Shown here: positions 51,822 to 63,900 of the stretch, in pieces
How the letters are laid out: the number at the start of each line of letters is the position of its first letter
How positions within the stretch are numbered: position 1 is the first letter of the stretch
Assembly (NCBI RefSeq): GCF_000002425.4
Contig: NC_037262.1
Span: 10,501,129-10,565,128, forward strand
Source of the DNA: Physcomitrium patens
Taxonomy: Eukaryota > Streptophyta > Bryopsida > Funariales > Funariaceae
Direction of reading: 5' to 3'
Length of the DNA: 64,000 nt
Translations under genes and position numbers: made by a program
Notes under the pieces: generated by a model
The model's input: only the letters and a program-made list of their open reading frames with translations
Told to the model about the DNA's origin: nothing
Database searches by the model: none

Positions 51822-52124
51822 CTAGGCATCTGCAAACTGGGGTCCGGTTTCGAGGAGGACGAAGAATGTGTGCGAAGTTTGTAGATGCTTACTGGGATCG
51901 GTGGAGGTCAAGACGCCTGCGCCGTCAAAGGAGCAGCTCGCGCCAGCGCCCTTATATTTCTGCCAGTAGCTGTTGAACGCCCAATCCGCATGCCTCACTA
52001 GGGTGTTGGGAAGATAACAGCTCTGGCCTGGTTGAATGGCCGCGCAAAACTCTGCGTCTGCACCACAAGCAAAGTTGAAGACATTCTCAAGCGTGACGGG
52101 ATCCGAAGCCGGATTGTCGATGCA
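51822..52124 (-). pseudogene. CBM43 (X8) module cut off by an in-frame TGA
   Basis: Directly after the TGA at 52127-52125 the same frame stays open for 100 more codons to a TAG at 51822. It encodes CBM43 hallmarks: CIDNPASDP, NFACGADAEFCAAIQPGQ, SCYLPNTLVRHADWAFNSYW and GASCSFDGAGVLTSTDP. CBM43 domains begin with a Trp-Cys pair. Here the TGA stands exactly where Trp is expected before CIDN, so a TGG-to-TGA change explains the break. A GT donor at 51873 (CCCA|GTAAGC) may mark the end of the exon. Confidence 0.8.
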
Positions 52125-53602
52125 TCATGTGCCTGACCCGGACACAAGTGGCGAACTGTCGCTGCTAGGACTGTTTTGACTGTCGGAGAGCTGGCCCGTG
52201 AGGTCTAAGGCGTACACTTGGGAAAGGTTGGGGTAGAGAAGTCCCCAGTTGCGCTCAGAGCCGGCTCCAGGCTTGAGGTTTTCGTTAAAAAGAGCGAAAA
52301 TGTAAGATGGGATGATGAAACCAGGCCGGCTAGGAGTGCCGATTTGTGTTGTGGACAGTGCTTTGCGCACCAATCGCCGATTGTAAACTGCAGCGTTGTC
52401 GATTGGGGCGTGAACTTGTGTTGGGTCGCCGGCTGTGGGCCATCCAGTCTCCCCCACGGCGATGCGCAAGGATGCGAACCCCAGCTTGAAAGAAGCAGCA
52501 TACACTGCGTCCAGCTGCGCGTCCATGAGATTAGTATACGTGAGAACGCCATCTACGACGTCGTTTGTTGAGTTGGCAAACATGGCGTAGCTGAGGCTAA
52601 TGTCAGAGCTGCTGGAACAAGTCAGGAATGGATACACGTTCACGAACAAGTAGGAACTTGTGGTAGTGAGGAATGTGAGCAGGGGCTGAATGATATGCGT
52701 GGCAATATCCGAGCGAAATGATCCTGCAGAAGGGGGGAAGGAAGAAGTCAGCACGTCCAGTGCTACAGCGGTGGAAATCTTAATCTGTCCCGACCATCCG
52801 AGGCTCTCAAGCGCGGCGTGAAGGTTCTGGATCGCTGGGACAAGTGACGTCCATGTCGATTGAAAAATTGTTCCAGTGAAGATCTCGTTTCCGACGAGGA
52901 TGACCACGATGATGGTTGCGGGATAATACGCTGCAACGTGCTGCTGAACCCACGCATTGGCTGCGGAGGGGCTTGCTCCAACCTCGACAATTTGCTCATT
53001 CGGAACCGCCACCACGACCTCAATGCCGGTATTCGCAAGCGCAGTCAGGATTTTCTCATTCGGATTGAAAATCTTCACTCTTCCAAATTTCATTGTCTTG
53101 ATGGCTGCGACTGCGTCGGTAGGACTTGGAAGGTTGTCGCCAAGAGTTCTGTAGTTGATGCCTAAGGTGCGAAACTGTTGCGCGTATCCGCCTGCAATTA
53201 GATATATGCAAATTAAGCGCCTTCAGCGCATTCACAACTTCATGCTCCAGAACTTTTTGCATGAAACACCTTATATCAACAATTCTCTGCCTCGTACTCC
53301 CTCTGTTCATCGGTTTGGATCATATCACTGAAAGTTCCGTGTTTCGAATCAGTGAATAGATCACAACCATCAGCGGAGCTTCTCAAATGTCCATTGATCG
53401 AGGTCTTTCAGATCACTTAGTGCAATTCAATCATTTAAGAGCATCAATCTTTTACGGAGTCGAAAGAATAAGAAGCCAATCAATTTAAAATTACGAAGAA
53501 TTTGTGTGTCTTACTGTCAGCGGGAGTTTGTGCCCAGCAATGCCAAATAAACAACACCAGGCATAGTGAGAGTGAAAAGGGTGGCGACATCTTTGAATTC
53601 AT
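52125..53602 (-). CDS. GH17 glucan endo-1,3-beta-glucosidase, truncated
   Basis: Cell-wall/callose glucanase of glycoside hydrolase family 17. Exon 1 (53602-53515) encodes a signal peptide with core SLSLCLVLFIW, cleaved probably after WAQ. Exon 2 (53191-52125) carries the catalytic domain. The join is GT-AG, phase 1, giving 384 aa. The start of the mature domain (INYRTLGDNLPSPTDAV) is followed by KFGRVKIFNPN, the acid/base Glu in VILVGNEIF, FVNVYPFLT, the nucleophile Glu in VGETGWPTAGD, and FNENLKPGAGSERNWGL. All expected catalytic residues are present. A Ser-rich linker ends at a TGA, behind which the CBM43 module continues in frame. A second ATG at 53590 is also possible. As read, the product is a secreted glucanase without its carbohydrate-binding module or GPI region. 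Confidence 0.88.
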
Positions 53603-55568
53603 TGAGTACAAATTTCCTCGAACGCTCAATGATCCGAGCTGCCTCTTCCTTTACCCCGCAAGTCGGTATCTCTTTACAGTTCGTGTGCTCATGTCGTATT
53701 TCTTTCAACGAAGAATGCAAAGGTTATCTAAGTCCTTTGAAACAAAAAGAATGTGCTTTCCAGTATTTTGCAATTTCAGGCCAGACATCAGATCCAGGAG
53801 AGATCCTAGGACGTCATTTGCCCAGCTCCATTGAGTGCTGATGGAAATCAAGACGCACGTCCGACCTTCGCCGAGACTGACCAAGAACCTCCCTTGAGAC
53901 TTAGCATCGTAGCTTTCACAACGTAATTACGCCTTGCTATGTCCTGAACTGAAACATCGCGTAAGCTCTGAAATGAAAAACTTGTTCCTCTCAAAGGACT
54001 CAAAAGAGTTGCGAAAACCAAAATCAAAGACAGCAAGTCTGTGAAAGTTCACAATCCAGCTGCTCAATCTAAGAAACCTCATGACAATTAACTGTATGGA
54101 CAAGCTGGCTTAAGTTTACAGGCTCGAACGATGGCTTTGTGACCAACACTCCAACGGACAAACTAGACCTTGACAAGTAACTCTTCATACCACCGCCATT
54201 ATCAACCAGCTCAAAAGTTCGATTCAATCCCTCAATGGCGGATCGATGTCTCAAATCTTGTGAATGACCAAAGATCTTGGTGATGAACTGTCACAGTGGT
54301 CACTGAAGCATGTACAATCCACCAGCTGCGTCGTCTGCACCTCACAGAATGTGTCACAATGCTGGCGAATCGATTGCAAAACAAACAACCCGTCACGAGA
54401 TGATGCAACTCTTTTACACGTCATGAGGTTTATTTTGACTGGAAGCGTACAGCAATGCCTTCTATACCCAACGACCGAGGTCTTTATATTGTTCGACTAC
54501 GTCAAGGCCCCCTCCTGCGCAGCAATTTCACCAGACGAGCGCACACTCAACGTGGCTGTTAAGTGCAAGTAAACTCCTTGAAAAAGAGCAAAAGATTTGC
54601 AGGAGGTACATGGGACTACCACCGATCTGTACGCTATCTGCCACGAATTCTCCAACTTCAATCTCTCGGGGCGTATTTAAACGAGAAAATCGAGGTGAGA
54701 TGGTCTTCTCTCGCATCATGAAGTTCATGAAATTCTCTGAATTAGTTGGGGTCTTCCCAAGCTGGGACCCCATTCTCTCTCTCTCTCTCAATCCCACCCT
54801 CAAATCCCGAGCAAGCGAAGGTACATTTTTGACTTGCCAAAAAGCCATCCATTCGAGAAGATTCAAACATTACTGAACCCAATGTCCACTCCGCAGGCCT
54901 CGCAATCTGCACTTTTCCTCTGACCCTACGAACACGCCACGAGAAGTAAGAATGTTCTCTGATTGCAAGCGACTCGATCAAACTGCGCGTCGACTTGGCA
55001 CTTGCCGAACTGACAGCAGCTGATTGATTCACAACAGGTAAAACCCAACCAACGATCGGAGAAAAAGCACACTCATTAAGTATGTCAAGGAACAGCTGGA
55101 GCCATATCCTAGCGAAGCAATCAGCGATGACGCTTCCTTCCGACTGCGCACATTTCTCAAACCACCATCGCACAGAAGATATCCGCAGCCATCGCATGAC
55201 AAACAACTTTGACTCACGCATAGCTGCCACTGGATTTCTCACCGAGCACCATGTAAACAGGATCGACGCGGGGACATGTCGAGCATCTCCGAAGGAAGAA
55301 GAACCAATCAATAATGCAAGTGCACAGATTCGAGACACTCTAACCTGTAAACCAAACCCTAATTCATTAGCGCGATAGAGTTTGTGTGGAAATATTTATG
55401 GGACTTGGAGCAGTAGAATGGTTTGGAATGGCATGTAGAAAATGTTTTAATAAAATCCATGTAAACCAATGGTTGAATAGTCAATCAATTAGTTGTTGAC
55501 ACTTTCTATTAGTCATTTTCTTGAAGTGAAAATGATTTCTTTCAATGGTAAAATATATTTATTTTTAC
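53603..55568. other. 5' region of the glucanase gene
   Basis: Moderate GC up to about 55390. It contains a minus-strand frame at 55338-54742 (198 codons, no ATG at its start) with no recognisable domain. It may be leader exons or intron of the glucanase gene. From 55390 the sequence turns AT-rich towards the transposon at 55569. Confidence 0.45.
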
Positions 55569-57323
55569 GGACTTGTTAAAGCCATTTCCCACTTCATGAT
55601 CAATTTTGCACATGTCCTTTGTCCCCAACCTCATTCCAAATCCTCCTCCCTCGTTTCCATCCAGTCCCCACCCACTATGACCCCACCCCACCCCATCTCC
55701 ACCTTGCCCAAATCCACCTCATCTCCACCTCCACCCTTGTCTCGGGAGTTTTTTATTTTTATTTTATTTTTATTTTTTAAATGAATTAATCATACATGTT
55801 TTAGAGTTTATCAAGTAGGTTTTAATTAGCTGAATTTTTTTGATACAAGTTATTGTGGTATTAGATTGGCACACTAACATGATGTATGATACTACTTGCA
55901 AAAATAAAATTAAAAATTAAAAATTCAGCTGTATGAAGAAATGAATTGTCATGAAATAATAGTTTTTGTCATTGTATTTATTTTTAATTAATTAATTAAC
56001 ATGATTTTATTATTATTAATTAATTTTCTATTTATATTAGATTTTGAAAAAATATGTTTTACACGATGGTAGTGCATATCAAGTTGTTGTCTTTTTAGAT
56101 TAATGTATGTGTCCACACATCTATACAAACAAATAAATGAATAACCATTAAAAAAACTCAAATAACAATGAGAGTGTGATATTAATTATCAACAATTGAA
56201 TTGAATACTACAATGTCCCTCAATAAAAGGTTATATATATATATATATATATATTTTTATATGTCCATAAATATGTGTATTCTGATTTTTTTAGAGTTTT
56301 AAAAATAATTCCTTACAAAAAGGAATTCACTTGAGGATGTCTTGATTTTGAGACCACCTATTTTAGTTTATTAATCATTCTTAACCTAAAAATTTGGTAC
56401 AAATATTATTAATAATATTCAAGAAATTTTGCATTTAATATTTTTTTAGTATTATAAATAATCATAAAAATAACAGTATGGTTCGAGTTTTTGGAATAAT
56501 AAAATATTAATTTTTTTTTTTATATATGACTTAAAATTTAAGAAGTTAAAATCTGAAATTAAACCGATATCAAATTAAGCTAAATTTATTTTATTTTCAA
56601 CTAAATTTTTTACATATCTATTAAGAAAAATCTATAACAATCTTTTAAATTTTATACGGATAAACAAGATTATAAAGTTTACCTAAAGTACCCTTAAAAA
56701 TTACGTGGTATTTTATTATTTATTTATTTATTTATTACTTATTTATTTCTTTTTCATATCATGTGTATGTGGAATTAGATATATATAAATAAGCATATTA
56801 ATAGTTTTTTTAAAATACAATTATCCTACTATTAGATGATAGAAATTATATAATAAAAATATTTTATTTAAAATTTATAGAATTTTAATTGAGGTTGTGG
56901 ATGTGATAAATAACTACTCAAATAAAATTATGGACATAAAGCTCTATCGTAATTATTTAATGTATTCTTTTGCAAACAAAAGAAGTATTGAAGGATTGTT
57001 TTATTATTTTTAAAAATAAATGTGATTTTTTTTATATTTTATGTTAGATAATTTTGGTAAACTAATGCCTAAGATATATTTTATTTAAGTATTAAAGAAA
57101 ATAAATAACTAATTGAATTATTTAATTTCAACTGTTAAGGACGGGGTAGAGTTGGAGTAGGGTTGAGCAGGTGGGGATGGAGCAGGATGGAATCATGGTG
57201 AAGTTGAGGTAGATGGGGACATGACAAGAACAAGGGAAGAGGGTTGGAAATGAGTTTAGGGAGAAATGACATGTACAAAATGAATCATGAAGTAGGAAGT
57301 GGGGTGTGGCTTCAACAACTTCT
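55569..57323. mobile_element. Non-autonomous TIR DNA transposon, copy B
   Basis: The left end reads GGACTTGTTAAAGCCATTTC and the reverse complement of the right end reads AGAAGTTGTTGAAGCCACAC. Both continue inward with CCCACTTC, TTCATGAT, ATTTTG, ACATGTC and long pyrimidine-rich sequence, for roughly 200 bp. The right end (GGGTGTGGCTTCAACAACTT) matches the right end of copy A (GGGTGTGGCTTTATCAACTT). The interior is AT-rich and non-coding. It is flanked on the right by (TA)n. Confidence 0.7.
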
Positions 57324-58109
57324 TATATATATATATATATATAAATTGCTATAAAACAAAATACCTCACAAAATACCTTACACTTAGCAATGTATGGCCA
57401 TTTCCATATTAAAAATATTGATTATTATTTCTCAAAGCAATCTAAAAGAAAATATTGTTAACATGATCATTGATTATAGCATAGTGTTTACGAAGTAATT
57501 AAGAAATGGCCAAGGAAATATAGTTATAAAAATTTAGAACAAATTTTAACTCTACTTTAAATTATTATACTACCATTGAGCAATCCTTGATATTATTCTC
57601 AATATCAAATTAAAATTCTTAAGAATTTAGTTAGAGATTCTTCAAGGGTCATATTTTACTTTTCATAACTCAATACATTGTTGTCTTAAAATATGAATAC
57701 TTTTCAAGATTCTAGCATTAGACTATCCATGGCATTAGTAAATGAATTAATACAATTGTAATCTTCAAGATCTTTGTAGCTCTTACGGGGATTTGCTTCA
57801 AGCTCTTGTAGTATAACAGATTTCAACAAAATTCCACATCATGTATATAAATATAAATATATATACTAGCGGAAATTCATGCCGTTGGGCACAAAAAAAC
57901 TGGAAATCTTCTTACAGATTATACATGGGTTTTTGTTGGTTAATGATTTCTTTAATTCTGGCTAATGAGAAAGCTTCTTTGTCTCTTTATCTTACACCTA
58001 AACCTCTCATGCACATGTATATATGTGCATGAATGGAATTTTTAGAAGTTTTGCCGTTTTTAGCATCTGGTACCACATTGCAACCAGACACAACCCACCA
58101 TCGGACCAA
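57324..58109. other. AT-rich spacer
   Basis: Starts with (TA)n at 57325-57343. No coding signal was seen. The last 100-200 bp are probably 3' UTR of the minus-strand frame ending at 58110. Confidence 0.6.
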
Positions 58110-58918
58110 CTAAACACGGGATGCATCGTTCTCAGCAGAAGGGGTGGAAGAAAGTGTGAGATAGTAGCTATGGGATTCAGCTGGGGGAGCGCTGAGCAGG
58201 ATCTTGCTGCCTAGCACCATCCTGCGAGCGTACGCAGAGCCTGCTGTGCCAATATCACCAAGTATCACCGTGTCATCCTGCCATACGTGAGTAATCACAG
58301 CAGAGTCTGACGTGCCATACCTGAAGTAAAAATACACATACCCCAATTGGTATGATTCGCGCATGTTGTAGAACCCAGCAGCTCGATAACTTCTGCTTAA
58401 AAGCTCATCTGTCTTCTCACCCCAAAAGTGCCTGAAGACTTCAGGTTCCTGGGACTGAGCATTCGTCTGTCCAAGATATCCTCCCGTCACGGTCTTCACA
58501 TTCATTTTCCTGAGCTGGTCTTTGTACTTGGAGCTCACGAAGAAACCACAAAGACAACCGTGTGCGTAGTCGTCCAGTTGTTTTGCCCAGCAACTACCTT
58601 GCAGGAAAGGTATCTGGATTGGGTTCAGGTATTTGTACTCATCCAGAGCTGTTGTAATTCCTATGTAGGCAATGGCCTCCTGGTCCAAAATCTCCACTTT
58701 CCTCGAGCTGTCGGTGTACAGCCTGAAGCTCGTCCCCACTAAAAAGTACGTCTGGGAACAGAGACAATCCGAATGGTTAATCCGAAGGTCGAAAACATTT
58801 TTACAATCGGAGGGGCAAAGTGGTAAACAGGCGCAGCAGCCATCGGAGGAAGATAATCCTTGACAGTAGCACTTGAAAAACGATTCTTAGCAGTAATCCC
58901 AGAGAGCGGGCATGTGCA
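58110..58918 (-). CDS. Unrecognised protein or C-terminal domain of the adjacent kinase
   Basis: A two-exon reading fits well: 58843-58805 (starting MAAAPVYHFAPPI), a 53-bp GT-AG intron, then 58751-58110, giving 226 aa. Coding-looking sequence continues in frame upstream of that ATG to 58918 (CTCPLSGITAKNRF, SSATVKDYLPP), where an AG could be a splice acceptor. I do not recognise the family. Visible are a Cys-containing stretch (QGSCWAKQLDDYAHGCLCGFF), aromatic-rich YFYFRYGTSDSAVITHVW, and a Ser-rich end; there is no membrane helix or signal peptide. It starts only 255-330 bp after the kinase stop codon on the same strand. Either it is a separate small gene or the last exons of the kinase gene. 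Confidence 0.6.
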
Positions 58919-59172
58919 CTCACTCCGGAATCACCACCCATATGTTATATAATTCCTAGATTATTCTTCAACTTATCACCCTAGCTGACAATCCACGAGG
59001 CACAGATCTGATGGACCCACCTCTCCAACCTCATGACTTGTTGTGGTATCCTTGAGTCCACTTGCTGCACATATGAACACAGCTGAGATGTCTCAAACAT
59101 GTTTTAAATGCGGAAAATCACAGTGGAGCAGTGTGACATGGACACATGTTAAAAAACTTTCTGTGGCACACA

Positions 59173-60975
59173 TTAGTTATGAATACCTGCACACACTTCA
59201 GGTTCTCGCTTTGAAGCAATTTGCAGCGAAGGATCGCCAAGCTTTTGCACATGTTTGAAAGCAGACTCGGCAAGAGTTGCATTCAAACTCACGGCTTTCG
59301 CAACAGTGAGCATTCTGCATATATTCTGAAAGTTTGGTCTCTGTTGAGGATCCAGGTTCCAGCAGCTTTCAATGCAGAAACGCAGGCAATCAGGCAGGTT
59401 ATCCGGCAAATCAGGCCTTAATCCATCTTTGATTTTCTCGTGAAGATCTTTTCTTTCAAGTACACGGTGAAAAGGAGTACGACCAGTGAGAATTTCTGAA
59501 CATGTCATTGCAAAACTCCAAACGTCAGCCCTGGGAGGATAATTTGCCGTCGTGGTGCCATTCTCAGCTGGGAGGAAAACCTCAGGTGCCGCATACACCG
59601 TTGTGCCCAGCTTCCGAGTTTGAGCACCTAAGGTTTCAGTGTGCTGGTATACTTTCGATATCCCAAAATCTACCAACTTCACATGCAAAGAGTTTCCTTG
59701 AGTTTCCACTAGTATATTAGCGGGTTTGAGGTCTCTGTGGGTGATCTTACTCTTGGTGATCCTCTTACCGTGAAGGTATCGCATTGCTTTTGCGATCTGA
59801 AGCATTATGTCGATCGCCACAGGCAGTGCAAAGGGTGGACTGCCTGGATTCTTCTGCTTATTCTCCCAGATTTCAAGAGTGAGGTTCGTACGCATAAGTT
59901 CCATTAGTATGTAGGAATACTTCTCATCCTCCAGAAAACAATTCTTCATTTTGTCAATAGCTATACGGTCGGTAACGATCTGCTCCCAGGACCAAAAGTA
60001 CTGCACGATATGTGGATGATAGCAAAATTTCAGAAACTTCCCCTCCAAAGCATTAGGTTCAAGAATTATTTTCACTGCTTGCTTGGGAATGTTCAGGTGC
60101 TCCAACCCCTTGGTTTTATATACGTAGCCATATGCACCTTCACCCACGCTCTCAACCAATTGGACCTTCTTTCCGAAGTACTCGTCTAAACATTTGACGT
60201 CACCATCAGGAATAGAGTTACCTTGTAACTCTTTGAGACGGCACTGCAAGTAGGTTACCAGCAGGTGATGCTCCGACCCCTTGTCATGCTTCGAAACCTC
60301 TTTCTCAAGCTTGGACAGCAGATGTGCCTTATCTTTATTAGCTGCCTTTTGCAAATCTTCCAAGTCGTCCGACAACTTGTCATAAAGTGATTTCTGCTGT
60401 GTTTCTGCCTTGGCCACGTTGCTATCTTCGTCAGTATCTACTGTACTATCCAAGTGGCTAGTAGTTGATAATTTCAACATGCGTGTGCACCATGCAAGCT
60501 CAAGTTCAATATCCAGCACATGCTCTTTGATATCTAGAAGGGCTACTGCTGCACAAAGCCACGATTTTCTGTTGCTGCACCTGCATTGCTTAAGCAAATC
60601 AGTTGCTCGTTTCATCACTGCCTTCAATTCTTGGTAGATCTTCTTTTGAATTCCAGTCATTTTCAAAGGATCATACTGATCATGTATGTGGGTTTGCGTC
60701 TTAGCAAGCTTCTTTTCTAAGCGCATGCAAAGTTCTACATTAATTTGAAACTTGCGTCTCTGTAATGAAGGACCAAATCCAAGGTAGAGAGACAGAAGTA
60801 TCACCGCTACCAGAAGCACGAATACAATAGAATTCATCGTACTACCCACGTACTTTGAGATGAAGATATTTACCAAACAGTTACAGAGTTCTGTGCTACA
60901 AGCTGGAAAAATTCTGAACAATTTTGTTACCCAATAGACTTTAGATCCTGGATTCTCGAAGGTTGCCAACCACAT
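59173..60975 (-). CDS. Membrane-anchored protein kinase with N-terminal helical domain
   Basis: A single open exon of 600 codons from the ATG at 60975, the first after an in-frame TAA. Residues 49-68 form a membrane helix (VFVLLVAVILLSLYLGFG). Residues 75-255 are a long helical domain (SWLCAAVALLDIKEHVLDI, ELELAWCTRML) resembling the helical bundles fused to kinases in bryophyte families and in plant MLKL-type proteins. The kinase domain (about 270-560) is intact: VGEGAYGYVY (277-286), Lys302, HRDLKPAN (413-420), DFG (437-439), APE (463-465) and WSFAM. The full catalytic set suggests an active kinase rather than a pseudokinase. No extracellular receptor domain is present. The GCAG|GTATTC near the end (59187) could be a splice donor joining downstream exons. 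Confidence 0.88.
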   Translation of the reverse strand: MWLATFENPGSKVYWVTKLFRIFPACSTELCNCLVNIFISKYVGSTMNSIVFVLLVAVILLSLYLGFGPSLQRRKFQINVELCMRLEKKLAKTQTHIHDQYDPLKMTGIQKKIYQELKAVMKRATDLLKQCRCSNRKSWLCAAVALLDIKEHVLDIELELAWCTRMLKLSTTSHLDSTVDTDEDSNVAKAETQQKSLYDKLSDDLEDLQKAANKDKAHLLSKLEKEVSKHDKGSEHHLLVTYLQCRLKELQGNSIPDGDVKCLDEYFGKKVQLVESVGEGAYGYVYKTKGLEHLNIPKQAVKIILEPNALEGKFLKFCYHPHIVQYFWSWEQIVTDRIAIDKMKNCFLEDEKYSYILMELMRTNLTLEIWENKQKNPGSPPFALPVAIDIMLQIAKAMRYLHGKRITKSKITHRDLKPANILVETQGNSLHVKLVDFGISKVYQHTETLGAQTRKLGTTVYAAPEVFLPAENGTTTANYPPRADVWSFAMTCSEILTGRTPFHRVLERKDLHEKIKDGLRPDLPDNLPDCLRFCIESCWNLDPQQRPNFQNICRMLTVAKAVSLNATLAESAFKHVQKLGDPSLQIASKREPEVCAGIHN

Positions 60976-63900
60976 GTACACGGAATAAGGAAACCCTGAT
61001 TTCGAAGCTGGTCTGAATTACACATTCGCAATAAATCAAGTGCACAGATGAAAGAAACTAATGCTCAAATGAAGAGTATTGACTATTAAATCTTTTGGAT
61101 GTGTTACACCTCAACATCCGAGATATCCGCGACCGCCCGATGAACCCACTTCCTTGGGATCTCGTAAAATTATAGGTCACAGCATCTTGCATCGTTCATG
61201 AGATCCTGACCAGAAAACAGAAACCGATTATCACCGGCAGATACAAGCCTCCACAAGGACCCTGAAGCCACCAGAACTCGTCCCACATGCCAATCCTCAA
61301 AGAGAAACCGCGAACATCAATCTCTGGCCACTACCAAAACAAGTTGCAACAAGAGCATGCGGCAGAGAACGGGTAGTCTTACAATCACGAAGTACTGTAG
61401 TGTGGATTACTGTATCTCTTGTAGGTGGGTGCCATTCTGCCACCTAGCTCAACCTCTACGCAAAATGCAATGCAGAAGGAGGAAAGCGGTCAACATTCAC
61501 ACATTCCAGAGTATTCCGAGAGCACTCAGTGCAGCTTCACAGATCGTCTAACGTAGTTTTTAGGGTTTACTGAGCACGTTGAAATGAGTCAAATGATTCA
61601 GCTTGACTCCATCAAGATGCTAATGCCGTTGTACAGACAATTAGTGCGGTACCGATTCGACAATGCTTTGAGCATTGTGCACTGTCCGTATACCGACAAG
61701 GTAGTCATTCTTAATTGTAACTTGTCCGGGTACTTACTCTTCCCCTCTATTGCCATGTGGATGGTGATGTGGATTTAACTTCCTTGGATTGTGTGTTCCT
61801 TGCCCAACACCCTCATCCCCCACCCACTCCATATTCCTTTCGTTTAGTCGTTTTTCAACAATGGGGGATATCGTGTAAATAGTGGGTCCAATGAGGCTTA
61901 ATTTGACAGTGATAACATGTTGTTCAATCCCACCAGCATGTGCTCTGGGTTCCTGCCTACCATACCCTTCCCAACACCCCTCTTGAGTAGTTTTGTTTTA
62001 AAAAATAATATAATTATTACCATTATTTCTACACAAGAGGGGTTAAGTAAACGCATGGTCGGTATTTGGAATTCAAACTGTCAACGTTTTATTTTTGTTT
62101 ATCCTTTTAGGTCCCACTTGCCATGTTGTAATAGTTGAAGATTCTTTTGCATTACTTCTTCTTGATGTATCTTGAAGTGTCTAGAATTTATTTTTTATAT
62201 TTTTGTGTTGTTGACACATATGAAGAAAAACTTTACTGCAAATTGAAGGAGGCAGATACAGACACCCCGGCCAGATCTGGCCAGGATGGGTTACATGTAC
62301 AAGCTAGGACAAATAAGTTTCCACTTGGGGTGATCCCAATCCCATATAGCAATTACTTAGTTGCAACACCATTGCCACTGGAATTCTTCCTTTATAATTT
62401 CTGCTGTATTAGGGGTCTTCATGATCTTTTCCTGTGTTGACACCCATGCCAATCTTCCATAGTCCACCAAGCTGAGTCCATATACATTATTCTGTATATT
62501 TTTTCTTTGTGCCAATGTCTACCTTTGAATGCCACATTGTTGCATTCCACATGATGATTCCACACAAGAGTTGCCAAAGTGTATTGGTTTTCTTGAACCT
62601 CTGAGGTATTATGTGTGCAAATATGCCATGTTTTGAAGTAGGATTAAGATTTTGAATGATGTTTCTTCTTGCTGTTTGATTGATGTCAGGTTGGGTATTC
62701 CTGCTTGCACAGTTGTCACATCATCCTTTACTTGAGGGCCAATTGTGTACATTTGCTATCATTTCTTCTTCTGTTGGATTAACACAAACACAACCACCTC
62801 GAGGTTGATTAGGTTGTGAATATTGTTTGGATACTATGAGTCTTTGTACAACCTTAAGGTCCCATAATCACATGAGGAAAGCCAATTCATATTTCCAAAA
62901 ATAATATAAAATAGTTTTTTTTTTACTTGCTAAAGACATGAGATAACACTTATCTGCACTCTTATTTTTTTTGGTCCCTCCATGTGTCAATTGCAACAAA
63001 TTTGTGTCATACCAACCATATAAGGCTAAACTCTTTGTATTCTCTTTGTTTGTTCCAAATATTTTTCTACTTGAGCTTACATAAGTTTGGTAAAATCTCA
63101 ACTCATTTTTCTTCTATCACAATGGAAACCTAGTATCTCTTCTAAAGTAATTGCCTGCCTAATTGAGTTGAGTAGCTTAAGAAGTGGACATTATTAGGAC
63201 AAAAAAAGAAGCCAAGCTCCCATTGTAGTCAATCTATGCAATTGTAGAATAATATTATGGTATTATCCTTCTGTTTGCATCTATTCAATTCTACCCAATT
63301 GTGATGCATAACTCTTTGTATATTGGTACTTCTATTAAAGCATGTGGATCTATATTATAGAGTATTAGCACTATTGGTAACTAAGGTGTGTGTATTAGCT
63401 TATATTTTAATCATCTGCATCAATGTATGGATCCAAGACAAGGCCAAGTTTAGCTATTTTGTGTATTCAAAGTAGGATTGAATAATTGTGTATGGAATGA
63501 AATCACCATCACTCTCGTAAATGCCAATTCAATCACATGTTTTTGTTTGATTCATATTAGAATACAACACATGTCTCCAATTGCACTACATTTGCTAGAT
63601 AGTCGCTTTCCATGTTGATATTTTATCAAAGAAAAAGCCAAATCAAGCTTCTGCTTTGCTTGTAGAAATGAATCCCACCATGATCTATATGTCTTAATAT
63701 CTTCTCATCTATGCTTTGTAAAGGTGAGATGCTTTTAGTTTAGAAAAGACAACACTATTCATTGGCATGGTGGAGTTGTGCCATAAGTTGTTACTCAATA
63801 CATCCTTAAGATGTTCTAGGGGCATATATAAAATTTCTACTCGAGCTTTTTTTATATGGTAATTCTACTTCATTGATCCCTAATGATATTGATGTTTCAA

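Noticed and set aside
51575-51976. 133-codon plus-strand frame
   Set aside because: Its second half is antisense to the CBM43 coding sequence, which has clear family motifs on the minus strand.
62135-62440. 101-codon plus-strand frame with a GC-richer core
   Set aside because: Considered as a retrotransposon fragment, but no pol or gag motif could be matched on either strand.
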